A stretch of DNA of 33,524 nucleotides from Aquaspirillum serpens DSM 68 (GCF_000420525.1 NZ_ATVC01000027.1:1-33524), one strand, 5' to 3'. Numbered from the stretch's first letter, positions 9,471 through 18,218 are shown. Notes: generated from the letters alone by a model not told the origin. Numbers and translations are program-made.

Positions 9471-9977
9471 ATGAAAATTGAAATCAGAAAAGAAAAGCCA
9501 GCAGATATTGATGCCATTTTTTCTGTCACAGAAAAAGCATTTTTGAATGCTCAACACACACAACATACTGAACAATTCATTGTCAATGCTTTGCGTAACA
9601 ATCAAGCACTATCATTATCGCTGGTTGCACTGCATAACAATATTATTGTTGGCCATGTTGCCTTTTCGCCAGTCAGTATTTCTGGCTGTCATCAGCATTG
9701 GTTAGGTGTGGGGCCCATTTCGGTTTTGCCTCATCTTCAAAACCGAGGGATTGGGGCTCAGTTGATGCAGGCGGGGCTCGATTGGTTGGCGAATGTTGGT
9801 ATCGATGGTTGTGTGTTGGTAGGGGATCCCAGATTCTATTCGCGATTTGGATTTTCTGCTCAGCACGGTTTGATCTTGCCAGAGGTACCAGCAGAATACT
9901 TATTAGCAAAAAGTATCAGTGGTGTGATTCCACAAGGGATTGTAACGTTTAACGAGGCATTCCAAGCCAAGCAATAA
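9471..9977 (+). CDS. GNAT-family N-acetyltransferase (YjhQ/YhbS-like), candidate antitoxin
   Basis: A 168-residue acetyltransferase. It starts with the beta-strand IEIRKEKPADIDAIFSVTEKAF, and the acetyl-CoA loop lies in GPISVLPHLQNRGIGAQLM (Q90-N-R-G-I-G95). A late VLVGDPRFYSRFGF motif is typical of the YhbS group. In E. coli the yjhX toxin gene is beside yjhQ, which also encodes a GNAT protein. The same pairing here, 9 nt apart with a GGGGTGAG ribosome site, supports a toxin-antitoxin role. It could equally be an independent acetyltransferase; the substrate is unknown. Confidence 0.82.
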   Translation: MKIEIRKEKPADIDAIFSVTEKAFLNAQHTQHTEQFIVNALRNNQALSLSLVALHNNIIVGHVAFSPVSISGCHQHWLGVGPISVLPHLQNRGIGAQLMQAGLDWLANVGIDGCVLVGDPRFYSRFGFSAQHGLILPEVPAEYLLAKSISGVIPQGIVTFNEAFQAKQ

Positions 9978-9986
9978 GTAGTCTGA

Positions 9987-10022
9987 TGGCAGGGTAGAAA
10001 TGATCTTGGATTTACCCTGCCA
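9987..10022 (+). terminator. Hairpin downstream of the GNAT gene
   Basis: TGGCAGGGTA (9987-9996) and TACCCTGCCA (10013-10022) form a perfect 10-bp stem 10 nt after the GNAT stop. No good T-tract follows, so it may be a weak terminator or an RNA-stabilising 3' structure. Confidence 0.5.
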
Positions 10023-10039
10023 CAGATTATATGGTCAAA

Positions 10040-10180
10040 TTAAGAGAGTTTTTCTAATAATTTCTCAATCACTTTTTCAATTCCTAACTCTTTAGATTGC
10101 AACTTAAATAGATTTTCTCGGGCTTGTTCGATAATTTCGCGAATGGCCAGTTCTTGGGTTTCTTTTAAGTCATAACACAT
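10040..10180 (-). CDS. Small Glu/Lys-rich hypothetical protein
   Basis: A 46-codon open frame with ATG at 10180 and TAA at 10042-10040. It begins MCYDLKETQELAIREII and ends EKVIEKLLEKLS. The composition is strongly amphipathic (heptad-like Leu/Ile with Glu/Lys), suggesting a short helical or coiled-coil peptide. No clear ribosome site precedes the ATG, and it is not recognised. It lies between the yjhX-GNAT pair and the hisD terminator, in otherwise non-coding DNA. The regular helix pattern argues for a real peptide; the weak initiation signal argues against. Confidence 0.4.
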   Translation of the reverse strand: MCYDLKETQELAIREIIEQARENLFKLQSKELGIEKVIEKLLEKLS

Positions 10181-10249
10181 AATCAGTTAAAAAGTCATTT
10201 TTATACCGATTTGTGCAGCAATTTAATTCCAAGAAAATTTTACAACACG

Positions 10250-10291
10250 AAAAAAAACGCCCCACACCATAGCGGTATGAGGCGTTTTTTT
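10250..10291 (-). terminator. Terminator after hisD (bidirectional look)
   Basis: On the minus strand, GCCTCATACC pairs with GGTGTGGGGC around GCTAT (10 pairs, two G-U), followed by TTTTTTTT. Flanking A and T runs let it fold in both directions. It ends the hisG-lysE-hisD transcript 22 nt after hisD. Confidence 0.85.
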
Positions 10292-10312
10292 AAATCAGGA
10301 AAAGAGAGTGGA

Positions 10313-11608
10313 TTAGGTCGATTTAAGACGTAACTCAGCTGCGCGGGCATGGGCAGTTAAGCCTTCACCGTGCGCCAACGTGGCAGCGATTCGGCCAAGG
10401 CTATCCGCACCATCAGCAGACACACGAATCAAACTGCTGCGTTTTTGGAAATCATATACGCCTAATGGACTAGCAAAACGCGCGGTGCGGCTAGTAGGGA
10501 GAACGTGATTAGGGCCTGCACAATAATCACCAAGCGACTCGGACGTAAAACGTCCCATAAAAATCGCTCCGGCATGGCGCAGTTGATCGAGGTAGTGTTC
10601 AGGATGTTCTACCGACAACTCTAAATGCTCTGGTGCAATATAGTTAGCAATTTGGCAGGCTTCTTCTAACGAAGCCACTTCAATCATTGCCCCACGATTC
10701 TTCAAACTGGCTTCGATAATCGCTCGACGAGGCATGGTGGGTAATAAGCGGCCAATGCTGGCCTCAACCTCGGCGAGGTAATTCGCATCAGGGCAAAGCA
10801 AAATCGCTTGGGCGATTTCATCGTGCTCGGCTTGGCTAAATAAATCCATCGCAATCCAGTCGGGATCGGTTTTGCCATCACAGATCACCAAAATTTCTGA
10901 TGGTCCCGCAACCATATCAATCCCAACAATACCGAAGACACGGCGTTTTGCTGCTGCGACATAAGCATTCCCCGGCCCAGTGATTTTATCCACCGCAGGG
11001 ATGGTTGCTGTGCCATAGGCCAAGGCAGCCACTGCTTGCGCGCCGCCAACAGTAAATGCCCGATCAACCCCCGCAATAAACGCCGCAGCCAACACCAAAT
11101 CATTACGCTCGCCACCCGGAGTGGGCACAACCATAATCACTTCACCCACACCAGCCACCTTGGCAGGGATAGCATTCATCAAGACAGAAGAAGGGTATGC
11201 GGCTTTTCCACCCGGCACATAAATCCCAACTCGATCAAGCGCAGTCACTTTTTGACCAAGGACAGTACCGTCTTCTTCGGTGTATTCCCACGAATGGGCC
11301 AGTTGGTGCTTATGGTAGCGGCGAACACGACCAGCAGCAGCTTCTAATGCCGAGCGTGTTTCTGCTGGCAGTCGGGTAAACGCTGCTTTCAGTTCATCGT
11401 GAGTGATTTCTAAATCAGCAGCCTGTGCTACCTGAACACGGTCGAAACGGGCGGTGTATGCCAACAAAGCGGCATCGCCCTGTGTTTTAACAGCCTGAAT
11501 GATGTCGGCTACCGCTGTATCAACCGCAGGATCTTGAGCCGTCTCGAAGTCTAACAACGCAGCCAACCGTTCTGAAAAGTTGGCTTCTCGGGAAGATAAT
11601 TTCAACAT
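10313..11608 (-). CDS. hisD: Histidinol dehydrogenase
   Basis: A 431-residue zinc enzyme catalysing the last two steps of histidine synthesis (histidinol to histidine, two NAD+). Motifs include [70 protein letters not shown] (Zn/base region) and the late [21 protein letters not shown]. Length is normal. It is the distal gene of a three-gene unit with hisG and a LysE-type exporter, and an intrinsic terminator follows. The remaining his genes are not in the window. Confidence 0.97.
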   Translation of the reverse strand: MLKLSSREANFSERLAALLDFETAQDPAVDTAVADIIQAVKTQGDAALLAYTARFDRVQVAQAADLEITHDELKAAFTRLPAETRSALEAAAGRVRRYHKHQLAHSWEYTEEDGTVLGQKVTALDRVGIYVPGGKAAYPSSVLMNAIPAKVAGVGEVIMVVPTPGGERNDLVLAAAFIAGVDRAFTVGGAQAVAALAYGTATIPAVDKITGPGNAYVAAAKRRVFGIVGIDMVAGPSEILVICDGKTDPDWIAMDLFSQAEHDEIAQAILLCPDANYLAEVEASIGRLLPTMPRRAIIEASLKNRGAMIEVASLEEACQIANYIAPEHLELSVEHPEHYLDQLRHAGAIFMGRFTSESLGDYCAGPNHVLPTSRTARFASPLGVYDFQKRSSLIRVSADGADSLGRIAATLAHGEGLTAHARAAELRLKST

Positions 11609-11644
11609 AATGGGGCGCTATCTCGGATTGATTAAGAGAAAAAA

Positions 11645-12268
11645 TCAGGATAAAGCGACTTTAATACCCAGTGCTAGCAAAACACCCCCTAGCACTCGGT
11701 CAACCGTGTGTTGCACACGCCGTAAAGCGCGTAATACCCAAGCTTGTTGGATCAGCAAGACCAATAGAGGCCAATAGACAATCCCCAACAAGAAGATGAT
11801 AAGGGCAATTAAGATTTTTTCATGTAAAGAAGAATCGGGTTGCAACAGCTGAGTGAAAACACTGAAGAAAAACAACGTCACTTTGGGATTGAGAAGATTA
11901 CACAACAACCCTTCACTGAAAGCACGCCAAAATGGGACTTGTTGTTGTGTATGGCCATTTTCATCCGTGACAGATGACACACCACCACGTGACAACAAGG
12001 CCTGCACACCAATCCAAATCAGATAGCCTGCACCAGCATATTTCAACAGATCAAACAGCCACGGCGTTTGCTGAATAATCAATACCAAACCAAGCACACA
12101 ATAACTCATGTGCAGCGCAATACCCACGTTAATGCCTAAGGTGGTTGCTAATGCCGCCCGCCGTGAATAACGAGCAGCATTTTTCACCACAAGAAAAAAA
12201 TCTGGCCCCGGGCTTAGCATCGCCAATAAGGCAATGACGCTAATGGTTAGAACGGTGTCCCATCCCAT
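11645..12268 (-). CDS. LysE/RhtB-family amino-acid exporter
   Basis: A 207-residue inner-membrane protein with about six hydrophobic segments. The conserved N-terminal ALLAMLSPGPDFFLVVKNAARYSRRAAL is characteristic of LysE/RhtB efflux carriers, and LLCNLLNPKVTLFFFSVF is the second family motif. These export amino acids or their analogues, driven by proton exchange; the substrate here is unknown. Its ATG starts one nucleotide after the hisG stop (TAATATG), so it is translationally coupled to hisG, and hisD begins 36 nt later. An exporter inserted between hisG and hisD is unusual. Confidence 0.88.
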   Translation of the reverse strand: MGWDTVLTISVIALLAMLSPGPDFFLVVKNAARYSRRAALATTLGINVGIALHMSYCVLGLVLIIQQTPWLFDLLKYAGAGYLIWIGVQALLSRGGVSSVTDENGHTQQQVPFWRAFSEGLLCNLLNPKVTLFFFSVFTQLLQPDSSLHEKILIALIIFLLGIVYWPLLVLLIQQAWVLRALRRVQHTVDRVLGGVLLALGIKVALS

Positions 12269-12269
12269 A

Positions 12270-12932
12270 TTAGTTTTGGCTTTCTATTTTCACACCAGCA
12301 GCAAAGGCATCCATCACTGGGCGTAAGGTGGCGTATTTCAATTTCAGCGCAGCTTGGTTTACCACTAAGCGCGAACTGATATCCAAAATATGTTCCACTG
12401 CCACCAAATCGTTGGCACGCAGGGTATTACCGGTTGATACCAAATCAACGATAGCATCAGCCAAGCCAACCAACGGCGCCAACTCCATCGAACCATATAG
12501 CTTAATCACATCCACATGCACGCCTTTTCGGGCGAAGTGTTCTCGGGCAATTTGTGGATATTTTGTTGCAACTCGCAAACGCGCCCCTTGTTGCACTGCG
12601 CTGTCGTAATCAAAGCCGTTTTTAACCGCCACCATCATTCGACAACGGGCAATTTCAAGATCGAGCGGCTGATATAAACCTGCACCGCCATGTTCAATTA
12701 AAACGTCGCGTCCAGCAATGCCCAAATCCGCTGCGCCATATTGCACATAAGTCGGCACATCACTGGCGCGGACAATAATCAGACGCACATCAGGTAGATT
12801 GGTTTCAATAATCAGTTTGCGAGAAGATTCTGGGTCTTCTGTTGGCACAATACCCGCCGCCGCCAGCAGCGGTAGGGTTTCATCAAAAATTCGGCCCTTA
12901 GAAAGTGCAATCGTTAGCATGGGCACATCCAT
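12270..12932 (-). CDS. hisG: ATP phosphoribosyltransferase, short form
   Basis: First enzyme of histidine synthesis (ATP + PRPP to phosphoribosyl-ATP). The 220-residue length is that of the short HisG_S form, which lacks the C-terminal regulatory domain and needs the HisZ subunit; hisZ is not in the window. Motifs: [44 protein letters not shown] and the PRPP-loop region [18 protein letters not shown]. The second Met (12920) matches homologous N-termini and has GGATG upstream, so it may be the true start. It heads the hisG-lysE-hisD unit. Confidence 0.95.
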   Translation of the reverse strand: MDVPMLTIALSKGRIFDETLPLLAAAGIVPTEDPESSRKLIIETNLPDVRLIIVRASDVPTYVQYGAADLGIAGRDVLIEHGGAGLYQPLDLEIARCRMMVAVKNGFDYDSAVQQGARLRVATKYPQIAREHFARKGVHVDVIKLYGSMELAPLVGLADAIVDLVSTGNTLRANDLVAVEHILDISSRLVVNQAALKLKYATLRPVMDAFAAGVKIESQN

Positions 12933-12952
12933 TAATTCAAAACGAAAAACAA

Positions 12953-12987
12953 TAAAAAAAACGGCCCAGCTGAGGTCATCAGCTGGG
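12953..12987 (-). terminator. Terminator after the PilZ gene
   Basis: CCCAGCTGA (12965-12973) and TCAGCTGGG (12979-12987) form a perfect 9-bp stem with a 5-nt loop. Read on the minus strand it is followed by CCGTTTTTTTTATT. It separates the PilZ gene from hisG. Confidence 0.88.
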
Positions 12988-13021
12988 TTGATCCTAATTT
13001 GCCCACACCACCACCTTAAAC

Positions 13022-13798
13022 TTAGTCACGCTCCATCGCACGACGTTCTCGTTCTAGCTGAGCAATATATTTTTGGATAATGGTTTGACCGCGCATTGAT
13101 AGGTCTTTGAACTCACAGCCAACCCGTACTTGCACCGTATTATTGCGCTGAGGAATACGCAAAATATTGCGTACTTCGATCACAACGGGAACTGTACCAG
13201 CTTGTTTTAAGTCCAAAGCCACATCAGAGTAAATCTGCGTCACATCAAATCCGGGTAAGTCTTCAGGCGTCACCAAAGACACCCCACCCAAACTGATGTC
13301 GTAGATCGGCAATGTCACCCCATTACCTTCGTCGTAGTCATGGACGTTACACATCACCGGACTGGCAATCGGGGTTCGAATGCGGAAATACTCGCGGCGC
13401 TGTAGTTTAATCAATGAGGAGGGTAGATTTGTCACGAAGGCGGGGGCACCTTCATACGTTGTCTCTTTAACCCGACCCACTGAGAACTGCGTCTTAACGC
13501 CTTCCGGCGCACAGACCAGCACGTTGCGTTCGCTCGTCAACAATAGCCGATTCATATTGCCGTCGGAACCTATGTCAAAAATCAGCAGATTTTGTCGGGT
13601 ATCGACCGCCAGAAGACGAGTCAAAATAAACGATTTTCCATGATTGGAAAACACGGTCACCATTTGTCCTGCGTTGATAATTCGACGCAAGTGGTGGGCG
13701 ATTTCCAATGAGGAAGTCAATGTATAGAGGGCGAGTTCCTCGCTCATCGGCAGAGGGGCGTTAGAGGCGTCGCCGGAAGGGGGGCTGATGTCTGTCAC
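13022..13798 (-). CDS. ycgR: PilZ-domain flagellar brake protein (YcgR-like)
   Basis: A 258-residue protein with an N-terminal YcgR-type domain (about 20-125) and a C-terminal PilZ domain (about 128-245). The c-di-GMP signature is complete: QRREYFRIR (RxxxR) and, about 30 residues later, DISLGGVSL (D/NxSxxG). YcgR proteins bind c-di-GMP and slow the flagellar motor. The listed start is a GTG with no clear ribosome site; an in-frame Met 17 residues later ([11 protein letters not shown]) is an alternative. It is transcribed alone with its own terminator. No flagellar genes are in the window. Confidence 0.85.
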   Translation of the reverse strand: MTDISPPSGDASNAPLPMSEELALYTLTSSLEIAHHLRRIINAGQMVTVFSNHGKSFILTRLLAVDTRQNLLIFDIGSDGNMNRLLLTSERNVLVCAPEGVKTQFSVGRVKETTYEGAPAFVTNLPSSLIKLQRREYFRIRTPIASPVMCNVHDYDEGNGVTLPIYDISLGGVSLVTPEDLPGFDVTQIYSDVALDLKQAGTVPVVIEVRNILRIPQRNNTVQVRVGCEFKDLSMRGQTIIQKYIAQLERERRAMERD

Positions 13799-13839
13799 GT
13801 TGCAGGAATATCGCTCTGTGTTACGTTACAAAGAATCAC

Positions 13840-13860
13840 TAAAGCAAAATTTATGCTTTA
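13840..13860 (-). terminator. Weak hairpin between the SCO gene and the PilZ gene
   Basis: TAAAGCA (13840-13846) and TGCTTTA (13854-13860) form a 7-bp AT-rich stem 22 nt after the SCO stop. The downstream T content on the minus strand is modest, so it may be a weak terminator or an operator-like dyad for the PilZ gene. Confidence 0.35.
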
Positions 13861-13881
13861 TGTGAGCTCAAAACAAGACCT

Positions 13882-14490
13882 TTAGCGTACCGTAAGCACC
13901 TGCTTCAGGTCATGAACCAACACATCCGCCCCGCTGCCATACGTTACATAAGAACGCAGGCGGCCTGACGGATCGTAAATATATGCACCGGCGCTGTGGT
14001 CGATGGAATAATTACCACCAGCAACATCTCCGCGTTTTTCTGCCACCACCTTAAAGGCACGGCTTACCTCAGCGATTGCTGTTGCACTTCCGGTCAATCC
14101 AATAAAGCGCGGGTGAAATGAAGTGACATAAGCTTTCATGATGTCTGGAGTATCGCGTTTAGGGTCGACTGAGACAAATAACACAGTGACCTTTTCTGCA
14201 TCATTTCCTAGACGATTCATCGCTTCTGCCATTTCAGCCAAAGTCGTCGGGCAAACGTCCGGACAGTGAATATATCCGAAAAACAAAACTATTGCTTGTC
14301 CATAGAAGTCTGAAAGACGTTTGGAATTACCATTATGGTCAATTAATGTAAAATCAGCACCGATTTTAGCATTACTGACATCTGTGCCTTTCAAATTGAG
14401 TGCAGGTGTTGTGGGTTGGCACGCTGCGATACCAACTAATAGCGCAGTCATGGCAAGCCATCGACATCCTATCGCAACCCAATTTTGCAC
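13882..14490 (-). CDS. SCO1/SenC-family copper chaperone, lipoprotein
   Basis: A 202-residue thioredoxin-fold protein used in CuA-site assembly of cytochrome c oxidase or in periplasmic redox defence. The N-terminal hydrophobic stretch ends in a lipobox (VGIAAC), so it is probably a membrane-anchored lipoprotein. Copper ligands are present: CPDVC in FGYIHCPDVCPTTLAEM, and the distal His in SIDHSAGAYIYDPSG. The start is GTG, with AAGGA 6 nt upstream. It lies between bioD and ycgR with no cox genes nearby. Confidence 0.9.
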   Translation of the reverse strand: MQNWVAIGCRWLAMTALLVGIAACQPTTPALNLKGTDVSNAKIGADFTLIDHNGNSKRLSDFYGQAIVLFFGYIHCPDVCPTTLAEMAEAMNRLGNDAEKVTVLFVSVDPKRDTPDIMKAYVTSFHPRFIGLTGSATAIAEVSRAFKVVAEKRGDVAGGNYSIDHSAGAYIYDPSGRLRSYVTYGSGADVLVHDLKQVLTVR

Positions 14491-14563
14491 GTTTTATCCT
14501 TCAGCTTAATATATGCGCAAGCACACAAAACCGTATGATACATGGCACAGACAGCCATCGTCA

Positions 14564-15208
14564 TTAACCTTGCTCAGACTTTGCAACAGAAAATGGGATT
14601 TCCTGCCACATTGGAACAGGTAAAGTCCGTTGTAGCGTCGCTAAATTCTCTTGATAAGCCAGTTGTTGCGGTACAACACGGTTCGCTATCCATCCTGCAA
14701 ATGGCGCACCACGCTGCACAATCGCAGCGGCAGTCAAACGGGCATGATTGATACAACCCAAGCGCATACCAACCACCAATACCACCGGAATTGCCAAGGC
14801 AAGGGCTAAATCTGCCATATCCAATTCATCTGTCAAGGGTGCCAACCACCCCCCCGCACCTTCCACAACGACTACATCCGCCTGTGCAGCTAATTGTCGA
14901 TAGCAATCAACTAAATGCTTGAGGTCAATTTGCACCCCCGCCTCTCGTGCCGCCAAATGTGGCGAAATCGGCGAGGGAAAACAATAGGGGTTCAGCAAAG
15001 CACGGTCGGTTTGTCCGGTGGCGGCGATTAACCGTTCAACATCATCATTGCGCCAAATACCCTGTTCATCCTGCCATGCGCCTGAGGCAACCGGCTTCAT
15101 GGCCGCCACCCGCAGGCCTTGTTGTTGCCATTGTTGAATCAGTGTCACAGCAACATGAGTTTTACCAATTTCAGTATCCGTACCAGTGATGAAATAGGCT
15201 TGGTGCAC
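14564..15208 (-). CDS. bioD: Dethiobiotin synthetase
   Basis: ATP-dependent carboxylation of DAPA to dethiobiotin in biotin synthesis. The protein has 214 residues. N-terminal AYFITGTDTEIGKTHVAV holds the P-loop, followed by MKPVASGAW, and VVVEGAGGWLAPL is the second nucleotide motif. A longer open frame starts at 15256, but that extension lies within a strong hairpin, and GGAGA lies 7 nt before the GTG at 15208, which aligns with normal BioD N-termini. That GTG is therefore chosen. No other bio genes are in the window. Confidence 0.92.
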   Translation of the reverse strand: MHQAYFITGTDTEIGKTHVAVTLIQQWQQQGLRVAAMKPVASGAWQDEQGIWRNDDVERLIAATGQTDRALLNPYCFPSPISPHLAAREAGVQIDLKHLVDCYRQLAAQADVVVVEGAGGWLAPLTDELDMADLALALAIPVVLVVGMRLGCINHARLTAAAIVQRGAPFAGWIANRVVPQQLAYQENLATLQRTLPVPMWQEIPFSVAKSEQG

Positions 15209-15236
15209 AACGATTCTCCGCGTCAAGATATGCAAA

Positions 15237-15262
15237 CAGGGCGTGGTAAACACCACGCCCTG
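15237..15262 (-). terminator. Hairpin between leuA and bioD
   Basis: CAGGGCGTGGT (15237-15247) and ACCACGCCCTG (15252-15262) form a perfect 11-bp stem with a 4-nt loop, 22 nt after the leuA stop. Only TTT follows on the minus strand, so termination may be partial and bioD may share some leuA transcript. Confidence 0.7.
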
Positions 15263-15284
15263 TAGTTAGCGTACCACAGCCAAA

Positions 15285-17102
15285 TTAAACAGCAGCGGCT
15301 TCAGACGATTTTTGTGGGTTGACTCGTTCACCTTTGCTGAGTTTGTTCAACGCAGACAAATAAGCTTTGGCACTTGCCACGATAATATCGGTATCCGCGC
15401 CTTGACCATTCACAATACGACCATCACGGGCCAAGCGCACAGTTACCTCACCTTGGCTATCGGTACCACTGGTGATTGCGTTAACCGAATACAGTTGCAA
15501 CTCTGCCCCAGAGTTGGCCAGTGACTCGATCGCTTTGAACGCGGCATCCACAGGACCAGAACCAGTGGACTCAGCACGTTGTTCTTGTCCCCGTTCGTTG
15601 ACAGTTAAGATAGCCAAAGGTGGCTCACCGGTTTCTGTGGCAACACGCAAAGACACCAGCTTGAAGTCCTCTTGTTGGTCGATGGTGGTGAGTTCATCAC
15701 TGACCAAGGCTTGTAAATCTTCATCAAAAATCTCACGTTTGCGGTCGGCCAATTCTTTAAAGCGGGCAAACGCAGCGTTGAGTGCTTCTTCTGACTTCAG
15801 TTCCACACCCAGCTCTGCCAATTTCGTCTTAAAGGCATTACGGCCAGACAATTTGCCCAATGTCAAACGGTTGGTGCTCCAGCCGACCGACTCGGCACTC
15901 ATGATTTCGTAGGTTTCGCGGTGTTTCAATACACCATCTTGGTGAATACCAGATTCATGCGAGAAGGCATTAGCGCCAACAATCGCCTTGTTGGGTTGCA
16001 CCGGATACCCCGTGATGGTGGAAACCAATTTTGAAGTGGGAACAATTTGTGCAGCGTCGATGCCAGTGTGGACACCAAACACATCATGGCGAGTTTTCAC
16101 TGCCATCACGATTTCTTCTAATGCCGCATTACCAGCTCGTTCACCCAAACCATTGATCGTACACTCGACCTGTCGCGCCCCGCCTTGCACCGCTGCCAAG
16201 GAGTTGGCAACCGCCATGCCCAAGTCATTGTGGCAATGCGCCGACCAAATCACCCGATCCCCACCGGGGGTTTTACTAATCAACTCACGGAAAAAGGCTT
16301 CTGTGCGTGCAGGCGTCGAATAACCCACGGTATCGGGCACATTCAAGGTCGTGGCACCTGCTTCGATCACTGCCCCAAAGACACGGGCCAGAAAGTCGAT
16401 TTCAGAGCGCAATGCGTCTTCAGCAGAAAATTCGACATCGTCGGTATATTCACGGGCAATTTGCACCGCTTTCACCGCGGCTGCCACAACCTCATCTTCG
16501 GTCATGCGCAGTTTCTTTTCCATGTGAATCGGGCTGGTCGCGATAAAAGTGTGAATCCGGCCACGTGCGGCAGGCTTAATGGCTTCACCGGCGGCGCGCA
16601 CGTCGCGCTCATTCGCACGCGCCAAAGAACAGACGGTGGATTGTTTAATCACCGAAGCAATTGCGTGGATCGACTCGGCATCGCCTGGGCTGGCGGCGGC
16701 AAAGCCGGCTTCGATGACATCAACGCCCAGCTTTTCCAGTTGACGGGCAATACGGATTTTTTCTTCACGGGTCATAGAAGCGCCGGGGCTTTGTTCGCCG
16801 TCACGGAGGGTGGTATCAAAGATAACCAAACGCGTATTGCTGCTCATACTAGGAATGCTCCCCAAAGTCGTGGTTGGCTGCGAAGACGTAGCCAAATACC
16901 AGTTCAAATCAAAATGTCGTCCCTGTGCTGCGGCAAGTTGGGCAAGTTTTTGTAGCTGCGGTAGCGGCAGACTGCTGCGCTCACGCCATTTGTATACCGC
17001 TGCTCGTGAAACGGCCTCGTCCGGAAAATGCTGCTGCAGCGCATCAGCAAGTTGGCTTGGGCCGCCAAAATCAGCGATAAGACGTTTAATGTCTAATTGC
17101 AT
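15285..17102 (-). CDS. leuA: 2-isopropylmalate synthase with N-terminal HTH-like domain
   Basis: Catalyses the first step of leucine synthesis. From Met86 onward it is a normal Leu[16 protein letters not shown], the metal-binding [27 protein letters not shown], and a C-terminal LeuA dimer/allosteric domain ending in [20 protein letters not shown]. Ahead of this are about 75 extra residues that look like a Cro/YdaS-type helix-turn-helix ([13 protein letters not shown], then [18 protein letters not shown]) and a short linker. I recall that databases name a small HTH domain seen on isopropylmalate synthases ('carph-isopro'), but could not check this. Start: the ATG at 17102 has GAGG 9 nt upstream; another ATG lies five codons earlier. 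An internal ATG (16847) behind GGGGAG could yield classic LeuA. Leucine probably feedback-inhibits it. Confidence 0.95.
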   Translation of the reverse strand: MQLDIKRLIADFGGPSQLADALQQHFPDEAVSRAAVYKWRERSSLPLPQLQKLAQLAAAQGRHFDLNWYLATSSQPTTTLGSIPSMSSNTRLVIFDTTLRDGEQSPGASMTREEKIRIARQLEKLGVDVIEAGFAAASPGDAESIHAIASVIKQSTVCSLARANERDVRAAGEAIKPAARGRIHTFIATSPIHMEKKLRMTEDEVVAAAVKAVQIAREYTDDVEFSAEDALRSEIDFLARVFGAVIEAGATTLNVPDTVGYSTPARTEAFFRELISKTPGGDRVIWSAHCHNDLGMAVANSLAAVQGGARQVECTINGLGERAGNAALEEIVMAVKTRHDVFGVHTGIDAAQIVPTSKLVSTITGYPVQPNKAIVGANAFSHESGIHQDGVLKHRETYEIMSAESVGWSTNRLTLGKLSGRNAFKTKLAELGVELKSEEALNAAFARFKELADRKREIFDEDLQALVSDELTTIDQQEDFKLVSLRVATETGEPPLAILTVNERGQEQRAESTGSGPVDAAFKAIESLANSGAELQLYSVNAITSGTDSQGEVTVRLARDGRIVNGQGADTDIIVASAKAYLSALNKLSKGERVNPQKSSEAAAV

Positions 17103-17234
17103 GATGGTTTGCCTCATCTAATGGGGTTACAGTACGTCAAATTAGACTTTTCGTCAATTAAATTCTTGCGGAGTCGTAAAAAAACCCGCACAAGGGCGGG
17201 TTTTTTTAGATTTAATGTCTAATTTTGTCTAATC
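17085..17234. repeat. GTCTAATT-type repeats around the leuA start
   Basis: The 14-mer TTTAATGTCTAATT occurs exactly twice, at 17085-17098 (in the first leuA codons) and 17211-17224 (before the pssA end), 126 bp apart. Related copies are AATTAGAC (inverted, 17140-17147), GTCTAATC (17227-17234) and TCTAAT (17117-17122). They bracket the leuA promoter region and look like operator half-sites. The binding protein is unknown; the HTH domain of LeuA itself is a candidate. Confidence 0.45.
17178..17207. terminator. Bidirectional terminator between pssA and leuA
   Basis: CCCGC (17185-17189) and GCGGG (17196-17200) are extended by runs of seven A and seven T on either side of an ACAAGG loop. It folds as an intrinsic terminator in both directions; functionally it ends the pssA transcript upstream of leuA. 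Confidence 0.9.
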
Positions 17235-18011
17235 TTGTTTGTCGCTGACCTCGGGTTGATAGGGCTCGACTTTCTTGCGCCGCACCATACACCATAGGCT
17301 GTAGCCATACCCCGAGAGGCCATACAACACAAAAAAGCCGAATAACACCAGCGGGGGTTTTGAGACTAATAACAAGATGGCCAACACTAACAGCAACAAT
17401 GCCATAAATGGCACTTTTTGCCGGACATTAATTTCTTTAAAACTGTAAAAGCGTGTATTGACCACCATCGATAAACCCGCAAAGGCGGTAAATCCCAAGG
17501 CCAACCACGCCAGCCAATCCACATCAACATGATATTCATGGCAAATCCACACCAAACCTGCTACTAAAGCGGCGGCAGCGGGGCTGGGTAGGCCAGTAAA
17601 CCAGCGTTTATCCGCTGTCCCTACCATCGTGTTAAAACGGGCAAGCCGCAGGGCGGCACCTGCACAGTAAATAAAAGCCACCATCCAGCCCAATTTGCCC
17701 AAATCTTTTAATAGCCATTCATAAACAACGAGAGCAGGGGCCACACCAAAGCTGACCATATCGGAAAGGCTGTCAAATTCAGCGCCAAACGCGCTTTGGC
17801 TATGGGTTAAACGAGCCACCCGTCCATCTAGGCCATCTAGCACCATCGCGATAAAAATCGCCACAGCGGCCACCTCAAAGCGGTTGCTCATTGCTTGCAC
17901 AATGGCATAAAAGCCTGAGAATAAAGCGGCAAGGGTGAATAAATTGGGAAGTAGGTAGATACCCTGCCGGCGCAGGGTCAGTTTTTCGGGCTTGTTGTAA
18001 GGTGCTTGCAT
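17229..18011 (-). CDS. pssA: CDP-diacylglycerol--serine O-phosphatidyltransferase
   Basis: Makes phosphatidylserine, the precursor of phosphatidylethanolamine. It is an inner-membrane protein with several hydrophobic helices. The CDP-alcohol phosphotransferase signature DGxxARx8GxxxDxxxD is complete in DGRVARLTHSQSAFGAEFDSLSD (read in two parts). ATG 18011 gives 260 residues beginning MQAPYNKPEKLTLRRQGIYLLPNLFTL, which fits homologues. An open frame extends 44 codons further, to 18143, but that extension does not resemble the family and neither start has a strong ribosome site. It precedes leuA, separated by a terminator. Confidence 0.9.
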   Translation of the reverse strand: MQAPYNKPEKLTLRRQGIYLLPNLFTLAALFSGFYAIVQAMSNRFEVAAVAIFIAMVLDGLDGRVARLTHSQSAFGAEFDSLSDMVSFGVAPALVVYEWLLKDLGKLGWMVAFIYCAGAALRLARFNTMVGTADKRWFTGLPSPAAAALVAGLVWICHEYHVDVDWLAWLALGFTAFAGLSMVVNTRFYSFKEINVRQKVPFMALLLLVLAILLLVSKPPLVLFGFFVLYGLSGYGYSLWCMVRRKKVEPYQPEVSDKQD

Positions 18012-18176
18012 AAGTTTCGCGGAAGGCGTAGGAAAAAATGCTGTGTCTGATGGATCAGGAAAAGTCCATAACCGTGCCACAGTCACACGCAATGTATCAT
18101 CGTTTGCCGCTAAGGCGATAGCGATGTGCACGTCCTTTGCCATGCAACAAAGAAATATCAGATAGCTGCAATGACA

Positions 18177-18198
18177 AACGGGAGCCTAAGCTCCCGTT
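18177..18198 (-). terminator. Terminator after ilvC
   Basis: AACGGGAGC (18177-18185) and GCTCCCGTT (18190-18198) form a 9-bp stem with a CTAA loop, 20 nt after the ilvC stop. On the minus strand it is followed by TTTGTCATT, a short T-tract. Confidence 0.7.
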
Positions 18199-18218
18199 TC
18201 TTGCTGTCCAAACAAAGA

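Noticed and set aside
16185-16955. 256-codon plus-strand open frame
   Set aside because: Antisense to leuA, with skewed composition and no family resemblance; a shadow of the leuA codon pattern.
17101-17117. LeuA start at 17117, five codons upstream of the chosen ATG
   Set aside because: No ribosome site precedes it, while GAGG is correctly placed for the ATG at 17102; kept only as an alternative.
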